A stretch of 11,444 bases of DNA, taken from contig DAOVIP010000019.1 in NCBI GenBank assembly GCA_030671465.1, positions 1 to 11,444 of the forward strand, read 5' to 3'. This DNA is from Candidatus Aminicenantota bacterium (GTDB lineage: Bacteria > Acidobacteriota > Aminicenantia > UBA2199). Below the pieces are notes generated by a model. It had not been told where the DNA came from and ran no database searches. It saw only the letters and a program-made list of their open reading frames with translations. How positions within the stretch are numbered: the first letter of the stretch is position 1; every line of letters begins with the position of its first letter. Both the position numbers and the translations under genes were made by a program. Positions 6,520 to 11,444 of the stretch are shown piece after piece.

Positions 6520-7278
6520 ATGAAAAAATCCATTGTTTTCCTTCTATGCCTGCTGTGGATTGGACTTTCTCCTGGCTATTCACTCAGCAAATCTACAAAA
6601 TTAATTATCACGGAAATCCAGAAACTGGTCCAGGTGATCCAGGGTCTCGAACAGCAGATAAGCAATCTGGATAGAAGGGTTGAGATCATTGATAACAAGG
6701 TGAGTGCCCTGACCCAGAACCAGGCAGATTTCAATCAGAATCGAGAAAGCCTAAATTTGAGTCTTCAGTTTATCAAAGAAGAAATCAACGAATTAAAAAA
6801 TAAAATCACCAAAATTAATGATGGATTGATGATGCTTTCCCGAAAAGATCTTCAGGACAGCCAGGGACTGGACATCGAGACCGGTCAGGATTCATTACTC
6901 CAGTCACCGGAGAATATATACTACACTTCGTATTCCGACTACCTGAAAACTAATTACGAATTGGCCATTAAAGGATTCGAGCAGTTTATCCAGTTGTTCC
7001 CCCGGAATGGTCTCGCCGATAATTCCCTCTATTGGATCGGGGAGTGCTATTATTCTCAGAAGATGTATCAGGAGGCGGCCAATACTTTTGAACGCTTAAT
7101 CAATCAATATTCGGATGGAGATAAAATTCCGGCAGCCATGCTGAAAAAGGGTTTTGCCCTGATTGAGATGGGAAAACAGAGTGAGGGTGCCGGGGTTTTG
7201 AAGGGATTGATCTCAAAATTTCCCCTGTCCGAAGAAGCATCCCTGGCCCAGCAGAGAGTACGAGAAATAATGGAATAA
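6520..7278 (+). CDS. cpoB: CpoB/YbgF, Tol-Pal accessory coiled-coil TPR protein
   Basis: In E. coli, CpoB (YbgF) is a periplasmic protein that binds TolA and coordinates outer-membrane constriction with peptidoglycan synthesis by PBP1B. The 252 residues include a signal peptide (about 1-22, MKKSIVFLLCLLWIGLSPGYS). A heptad-rich coiled coil follows at about 26-105, with repeats such as ISNLDRRVEIIDNKVSAL, the trimerising part in the family. After a short linker, three TPR motifs occupy about 133-250 (YLKTNYELAIKGFEQFIQLFP, YSQKMYQEAANTFERLINQY and a third ending in a VREIM tail), in the pattern of YbgF family C-termini. The length matches E. coli (263). It starts 3 nt after pal with only a weak GAGA site, so it is probably coupled to pal translation. 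Confidence 0.93.
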   Translation: MKKSIVFLLCLLWIGLSPGYSLSKSTKLIITEIQKLVQVIQGLEQQISNLDRRVEIIDNKVSALTQNQADFNQNRESLNLSLQFIKEEINELKNKITKINDGLMMLSRKDLQDSQGLDIETGQDSLLQSPENIYYTSYSDYLKTNYELAIKGFEQFIQLFPRNGLADNSLYWIGECYYSQKMYQEAANTFERLINQYSDGDKIPAAMLKKGFALIEMGKQSEGAGVLKGLISKFPLSEEASLAQQRVREIME

Positions 7279-7282
7279 AAAC

Positions 7283-7783
7283 ATGAGTCATGTAAGAAGC
7301 CTGAACAAAGTTATTTTGGTGGGGAGAGTGGGTAAGGATCCAGAAATCACCCACATTCCCAGCCTGGAGAAAGATGTAGCCAAATTCAGCATAGCAACCA
7401 ATGAAGGCTATATGGATCAAAACAAGCAATGGAAAGATATTACCGAATGGCACAACATTGTTGCCTGGGGTTGGAATGTCAAGAAGATTGAAAAAAATGT
7501 CAGCAAAGGTTCCATGGTTCTGATTGAAGGGAGACTGAAAACCAGAAAATGGCAGGATAAAAACGGCCAGGACAAGCGAACCACAGAGATTCATGTTGAC
7601 AATCTGGTCATTCTGGAAAAATCAGAAAGATCAACCTCTTATTCAAGTAGTCAGCGAGATGGCCAGTCATCCAGCCCGGAGCAGGATCCCGGCCATTTAT
7701 CGCCACAGGATCAAACTCAATCCCCGCCAGAAAAGGATATTAATGAATTCCCCTATGATGAAAGTGACAGTGATCCTTTTTAG
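7283..7783 (+). CDS. ssb: Single-stranded DNA-binding protein
   Basis: SSB coats single-stranded DNA during replication, repair and recombination and recruits partner enzymes through its C-terminal tip. The 166 residues (E. coli 178) contain an OB fold at about 6-113, beginning LNKVILVGRVGKDPE. It carries the conserved TEWHNIVAWG (W56, matching a DNA-stacking tryptophan) and GSMVLIEGRLKTRKWQDKNG. A Ser/Gln/Pro-rich linker (about 114-150) leads to the acidic tip DESDSDPF, which ends in the Pro-Phe pair needed for partner binding. The tip is slightly less acidic than E. coli DFDDDIPF. It starts 4 nt after cpoB. An ssb gene between Tol-Pal genes and an MglA-like GTPase is not a location I know from model organisms; no phage genes surround it, so it is probably the housekeeping copy. 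Confidence 0.95.
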   Translation: MSHVRSLNKVILVGRVGKDPEITHIPSLEKDVAKFSIATNEGYMDQNKQWKDITEWHNIVAWGWNVKKIEKNVSKGSMVLIEGRLKTRKWQDKNGQDKRTTEIHVDNLVILEKSERSTSYSSSQRDGQSSSPEQDPGHLSPQDQTQSPPEKDINEFPYDESDSDPF

Positions 7784-7785
7784 CC

Positions 7786-8865
7786 ATGGCATTTGTAAAC
7801 TATAATAATAAAGAAATTACCGTCAAAATCGTCTATTACGGACCCGCCCTGAGCGGGAAAACCACCTGCTTGAGATATATTTACTCCTGTCCGGAGTTCG
7901 GTAACAAGGGGAAATTAATTACCCTGGATACAGATGGTGACCGGACCCTATTTTTTGATTTTCTGCCCATTGAAATCGGAAAGCTGGGTGATTACTCAAT
8001 TAAAATCCAACTGTATACGGTCCCGGGACAGGTTTCCTATGATACCACCCGGAAGCTGGTCCTTCAGGGAGCTGACGGGATTGTATTTGTAGCGGATTCC
8101 CAGGTGGCCATTAGGGAACAGAATATTGAGAGTTACAATAATATGAAGAAGAATCTCGAATTGAACAAGATACCCTCCATAGAGATTCCCATCATCCTCC
8201 AGTACAACAAGAGGGATTTGAAAGAAATTCTCCCCCTGGAGGAACTGAACAAGGATTTGAATCCTGAAAACAAATCATTCTTTCCCACTGTGGCCACTAC
8301 CGGTGAAAATATTCTGGAAGGACTTCATGCCAGCATGAAGATGGTCATCATTCATTTGAAAAACAAATTATCGGTATTTCAAAAGGACAAGACCGTCATG
8401 TTCTCAAGAGAGGAGATCACATCAAAAGCGGCCAAGAAAGAAGGGATGTTGAAGGATTTTCAGGATTCCGATGCCGATATGCAGGAAGATACCGAGAAAG
8501 AAGAGGTTTTTGAGTTATCTGAAATAATTGATGAGGAATCATCTGATAAAGAGGATTTGCAAAAGAGCGATGATGTATTCAATCTGGATGTTGAGAGCAT
8601 TATGGAAAGCAGCGACTCGAAACTTGACATACCGGAAGTGAGGATAGAAGATGGGTTTCTGGCAGACAGTAAAATCGATGCCCTGAAAACGGTTGAAAAA
8701 AAAATCGGAGATAACAGGAGCGAACAGAGGGAAATTGTAGCCAAAGTTGTTCTGGACTCGGATATGAAAGATTTTGATATCCCGATTGAAATCAAAATAC
8801 CTCCAAATGAAGATGAAATCAAAATCAGACTGAATCTTCATATCCAGTTGAAAAAGAACCAATAA
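7786..8865 (+). CDS. MglA-type small Ras-like GTPase with long C-terminal extension
   Basis: Residues 1-195 align by eye, without gaps through at least residue 83, to Myxococcus MglA, the GTPase that sets the leading pole in gliding. The P-loop is GPALSGKTT (19-27). GDRTLFFDF carries R53, the intrinsic arginine finger position in MglA. TVPGQV holds T78 and catalytic-type Q82. RKLVLQGADGIVFVADSQ follows, and NKRD (141-144) gives guanine specificity. Position 21, the Ras Gly12 equivalent, is Ala instead of Gly. Unlike MglA (195 residues), this protein has 359. Residues about 210-300 form a Glu/Asp/Ser-rich, probably disordered segment, and 316-359 look beta-rich and charged (AKVVLDSDMKDFDIPIEI). 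No membrane segment is visible, so it should be cytoplasmic. No MglB/roadblock GAP gene is in the window. It starts 2 nt after ssb without a clear ribosome site, so coupling is likely. Family is sure; role is not. Confidence 0.9.
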   Translation: MAFVNYNNKEITVKIVYYGPALSGKTTCLRYIYSCPEFGNKGKLITLDTDGDRTLFFDFLPIEIGKLGDYSIKIQLYTVPGQVSYDTTRKLVLQGADGIVFVADSQVAIREQNIESYNNMKKNLELNKIPSIEIPIILQYNKRDLKEILPLEELNKDLNPENKSFFPTVATTGENILEGLHASMKMVIIHLKNKLSVFQKDKTVMFSREEITSKAAKKEGMLKDFQDSDADMQEDTEKEEVFELSEIIDEESSDKEDLQKSDDVFNLDVESIMESSDSKLDIPEVRIEDGFLADSKIDALKTVEKKIGDNRSEQREIVAKVVLDSDMKDFDIPIEIKIPPNEDEIKIRLNLHIQLKKNQ

Positions 8866-8876
8866 ACATTGTTGAG

Positions 8877-10259
8877 ATGAAAAAAAAGACGTTTTTTTGC
8901 GGCCTGGTTGTCTTTTGGTCCGGAATCATCTTCGGTCAGGGCCTGGATCAACTGGCTGCCAGTTCAGCCAAAGGTGTTCATGAATTTTTTTCCCGTGAGA
9001 ATCTTGTCCGCGCCTCAATCGTGACCTTTGATAATTTTTCCGGTTTATCTGATATGACTGCCCATAAATTTTATCAGCTGCTGGTTTCCAAACTGGAATC
9101 TGATGCTCGGATCCGATTTACGGATTTGATGATCAATTTCAACCAAAACCGGGGTGAATTCAATCTCGGCAATGTATCCGGGCTCAATTATCTCCTCTAT
9201 GTCAAGTTGATCAGAAACAGAGAGAAACTGGGAGCCGGCTTGGTGGTTTTTTCAAAAACCCTGGACAAAATTGTATACGTTCAGTATAAGGAGGTCCGCT
9301 TGAATGCCGGTGAAAAGCGGATTTTGACTATCAGGGAATTGGGCTTCAGATCCCTGGGCTTTTCCAAAGTCGTTGAAATGGATGCCCGCCAGGGACTCCT
9401 GGATATCAAAACAATTCAGGTTCCATCGGGAGAATATCAGTATTTTTTTTATTATCCGGAACGGATTGAGGTGTTCAAACTGGATAACAACCAGCTGGTC
9501 AAAGTATCTTTTCTCCCTCTTCAGTGGGGAAGGCCATATTATCCGGTTCTGGAATTTGAAGGAAAGCTTTCAGTTTTCGGAATTAAGGAAAATTTATTTC
9601 TTACCGCCGGAGGCAATTTTTCCCCCCGTTCACAGGTGTTCCGGTACCAGAATGATCAATGGGAAGCATTTTCCACTATTGAGTTTGTACCCTTCCGTCT
9701 TATCCAGGTTAACCAGCAATATTATCTGGCCGGATCAAAATATGATCTGGGCAAGAATTATTTTGTCAATAAAATCTTCCTGAAGACCATGGAGAATTCC
9801 GATTTCAAAGATGGGAAAATTTTTGAAAAAAAGATTCCGGAATTTTATGCACTGGATTTCGCCTCCGATAAGGGTACACTGATGTCCATTCACATGATCG
9901 ACAGAAAATACCAGTACCGTTTTTTTGCTTCTGATTTTGAAGAGAGGACCACAGAAAAAAACAAACGCGGATCATGCCTGAACGCACTGGGAGGGAATTG
10001 GCTGGCTATTAGCGATTATTCAAGGGGAACTGATACCCTCTTTTTTTATAAAATCGAAAATGGGAGTCGGAATCTGGTTTATCAGAACAGGGTTTCCGGG
10101 GAAATTCTTTTTATATCCGCGGGACGATGGAAATCTTTCCGGGGATTTTGGATCTTGATCAAGAGGGTTCAAAAAAATGATACCGGTTTCTATTTGGAAT
10201 TTTGGCGAAAGGGGGAGGAAAGCCGGGTCGATCCGGAAGCAGAAAAACTCAGAGGATGA
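8877..10259 (+). CDS. Unrecognised exported protein, possible N-terminal TolB/FlgO-like fold plus beta-rich repeats
   Basis: I do not recognise this 460-residue protein. It begins with a signal peptide (MKKKTFFCGLVVFWSGIIFG, likely cut before QG), so it should act in the periplasm or beyond. C8 is not in a lipobox. Residues about 40-150 have an alternating alpha/beta pattern starting RASIVTFDNFSGLSDMTA. That vaguely recalls the N-terminal domains of TolB, CsgG or FlgO, which detect or assemble envelope structures; this is weak resemblance, not assignment. From about 175 to the end the chain is rich in aromatic beta strands (YQYFFYYPERIEVFKLDNN, FLPLQWGRPYYPVLEFEGK, VFRYQNDQWEAFSTIEF) with a repeat rhythm suggestive of a beta-propeller. 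It starts 11 nt after the GTPase stop and precedes the next gene by 5 nt, so it belongs to the same transcript. Confidence 0.8.
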   Translation: MKKKTFFCGLVVFWSGIIFGQGLDQLAASSAKGVHEFFSRENLVRASIVTFDNFSGLSDMTAHKFYQLLVSKLESDARIRFTDLMINFNQNRGEFNLGNVSGLNYLLYVKLIRNREKLGAGLVVFSKTLDKIVYVQYKEVRLNAGEKRILTIRELGFRSLGFSKVVEMDARQGLLDIKTIQVPSGEYQYFFYYPERIEVFKLDNNQLVKVSFLPLQWGRPYYPVLEFEGKLSVFGIKENLFLTAGGNFSPRSQVFRYQNDQWEAFSTIEFVPFRLIQVNQQYYLAGSKYDLGKNYFVNKIFLKTMENSDFKDGKIFEKKIPEFYALDFASDKGTLMSIHMIDRKYQYRFFASDFEERTTEKNKRGSCLNALGGNWLAISDYSRGTDTLFFYKIENGSRNLVYQNRVSGEILFISAGRWKSFRGFWILIKRVQKNDTGFYLEFWRKGEESRVDPEAEKLRG

Positions 10260-10264
10260 CGTAC

Positions 10265-11444
10265 ATGGGGATTCTGAAAAAAATATTTCTTATTTTGTTG
10301 ACCGTATGGGTTTCTTTTTCCATTAAAACCCCATACGGCGGAGAGCTTGGCATCCGCCTGAATGAACCGGCTTCTTTTACCTTTTTATCATCCAACTACT
10401 CCAATATCATTTTTTATGCCCTGATCTATGAGAATTTTTTTTATCTGAAATCCGATGGCCAGATTTTTTCCCATGTGTTTCACTCCCATGACTATGACAG
10501 GAACTCCAAAACCCTGGTTTTGCATGTAAAGGAAGGTCTTGGCTTTTCTGATGGGAGCCGGGTTACCGAAAAAGAGATCATGGTCTCCTTGAATCTGTTC
10601 TTAAATAAGAACCTGTTTACCGCCAAGAAGTTGAGGAAGATCATTAAAAAAATCAGAACCGAGAAAAATACAGTTTATATTGAGTTATTATATGACCGGG
10701 AGGATATTGTGGGTTTGCTAACCGTCCCGGAGCTTATCCTGGTTTCGGGCCGGCAATCGTTCTCAGGAATTTTTTATCCCCATGAATGGGTTAAGGGTAA
10801 ATATATTATTTTAAAGCCCAATAAATTTTACCCCGGTGGAAGAACCTACCTGGATTCGATAAAAGTGATGTTTACCGATGAAGTGAATGCCGACGTTTTT
10901 CTGGCTGAACCCGGTGCATTCAAGGATTATGGGTATCAGGAATTCAATTCCGGGATTTACCAGAATGTATACATTACTTTTCCCCAGGGTATGGTGGGTA
11001 AAAATACCAAAATCGCCCTGTATACGCTGCTCAAACAGTTTTATGAATCCAGGGGATCCGGAGTACTAAATTCATTGACCTCGGATGATGAATCACCAAT
11101 AGCCATCAACATCAAAGGGATATCCAACTGGCGAATGAGATCGATTCTGAAATACTCCAAGATCAATCTCTATATTTTTTCCTCATTGAACAGCGATGCC
11201 GATGATTTCAATGAATTTCTGAGCCGGAAAGGGGTTTCGCTGGAAACCATTTACATTAGTGAAAATCAAATGGTTGAGTATTTGAACAATACCCCCATAA
11301 AGTATCTGTTGCTGGAAAAAATCTTCAGCCGCCGGATGACCCTGGATGAGAAAATCCAGAAAATTCTGCAAGAGATGATATATTCACGATTTGATGAAAG
11401 TTATTTGAAATTATTAAATGAGCTGGATGAATTGAAATTTTTAA
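10265..11444 (+). CDS. Family-5 (peptide/nickel type) extracellular substrate-binding-like protein, 3' truncated by window end
   Basis: The reading frame stays open to the window edge, giving 393 visible residues of a family whose members usually have 500-550. An N-terminal hydrophobic segment (MGILKKIFLILLTVWVSFS) marks export. The order of segments matches SBP_bac_5 proteins, which bind peptides or similar ligands for ABC importers: YALIYENFFYLKSDGQIF near 50, then a beta segment and LHVKEGLGFSDGSRVTEKEI near 90-110, then LKPNKFYPGGRTYLDSIKVMF near 185-205. The usual GTGPY element before this last block is not recognisable, so ligand binding may differ. The start at 10265 has AGAGG 9 nt upstream; an in-frame ATG at 10256 overlapping the previous stop would add three residues but leaves no room for a ribosome site. 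No ABC permease or ATPase gene is visible in the window. Confidence 0.75.
   Translation, partial: MGILKKIFLILLTVWVSFSIKTPYGGELGIRLNEPASFTFLSSNYSNIIFYALIYENFFYLKSDGQIFSHVFHSHDYDRNSKTLVLHVKEGLGFSDGSRVTEKEIMVSLNLFLNKNLFTAKKLRKIIKKIRTEKNTVYIELLYDREDIVGLLTVPELILVSGRQSFSGIFYPHEWVKGKYIILKPNKFYPGGRTYLDSIKVMFTDEVNADVFLAEPGAFKDYGYQEFNSGIYQNVYITFPQGMVGKNTKIALYTLLKQFYESRGSGVLNSLTSDDESPIAINIKGISNWRMRSILKYSKINLYIFSSLNSDADDFNEFLSRKGVSLETIYISENQMVEYLNNTPIKYLLLEKIFSRRMTLDEKIQKILQEMIYSRFDESYLKLLNELDELKFL

Noticed and set aside
7100..7594. Minus-strand open frame of 164 codons across the cpoB-ssb junction
   Set aside because: It is antisense to two clear genes, with no recognisable motifs and no promoter or ribosome site seen.
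7283..7783. ssb as a sign of a phage or plasmid insertion
   Set aside because: No integrase, transposase, terminal repeats, tRNA or att-like direct repeats are visible, and the gene is spaced within the operon like its neighbours.
8460..8822. Minus-strand Ser/Ile/Leu-rich frame opposite the GTPase tail
   Set aside because: Its Ser-rich composition is the mirror of Asp/Glu/Lys-rich coding on the other strand. The plus-strand frame continues smoothly from the conserved GTPase domain.

Overview
The window is a gene-dense, mostly single-strand piece of a Gram-negative (diderm) chromosome of moderate GC content. It carries a complete Tol-Pal envelope locus (tolQ, tolR, a tolA/tonB-like gene, tolB, pal, cpoB/ybgF). 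The same gene train continues into ssb, an MglA-type small GTPase, an unrecognised exported protein and a truncated family-5 substrate-binding protein. A GWxTD-domain protein upstream of Tol-Pal, plus an MglA-like GTPase, fits Acidobacteriota or a relative such as Aminicenantes. That placement is inference from gene content only; no rRNA or other taxonomic marker is present.

Layout. Bases 1-231 (minus strand) hold the N-terminal 77 residues of a response-regulator receiver domain. Bases 232-402 are a divergent intergenic region with a good sigma-70-type promoter facing each way. The rightward promoter ends only 6 nt before the likely ATG of the GWxTD gene, which suggests a leaderless mRNA. 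Bases 403-2541 encode that exported GWxTD/TPR protein. After a 103-nt gap, tolQ-tolR-tolA/tonB-tolB (2645-5825) are packed with overlapping or abutting starts and stops. The 154-nt tolB-pal gap holds a TTGACA-N17-TATAAA promoter, a leader of roughly 115 nt with two inverted repeats, and a very strong ribosome binding site. pal, cpoB, ssb, the GTPase gene, the unknown exported protein gene and the substrate-binding protein gene (5980 to the window end) follow with gaps of 11 nt or less.

How the genes work together. TolQ and TolR form the proton-driven inner-membrane motor. The short TolA/TonB-like protein spans the periplasm. TolB and Pal form the outer-membrane and peptidoglycan end, and CpoB links Tol to wall synthesis. 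The MglA-like GTPase belongs to a family of cell-polarity switches. Here it has Ala at the Ras-Gly12-equivalent position and an added C-terminal region of about 160 residues. Its place in one gene train with Tol-Pal, ssb and two exported proteins is the most unusual feature of the window. No mobile elements, CRISPR arrays, tRNAs or rRNAs were seen.
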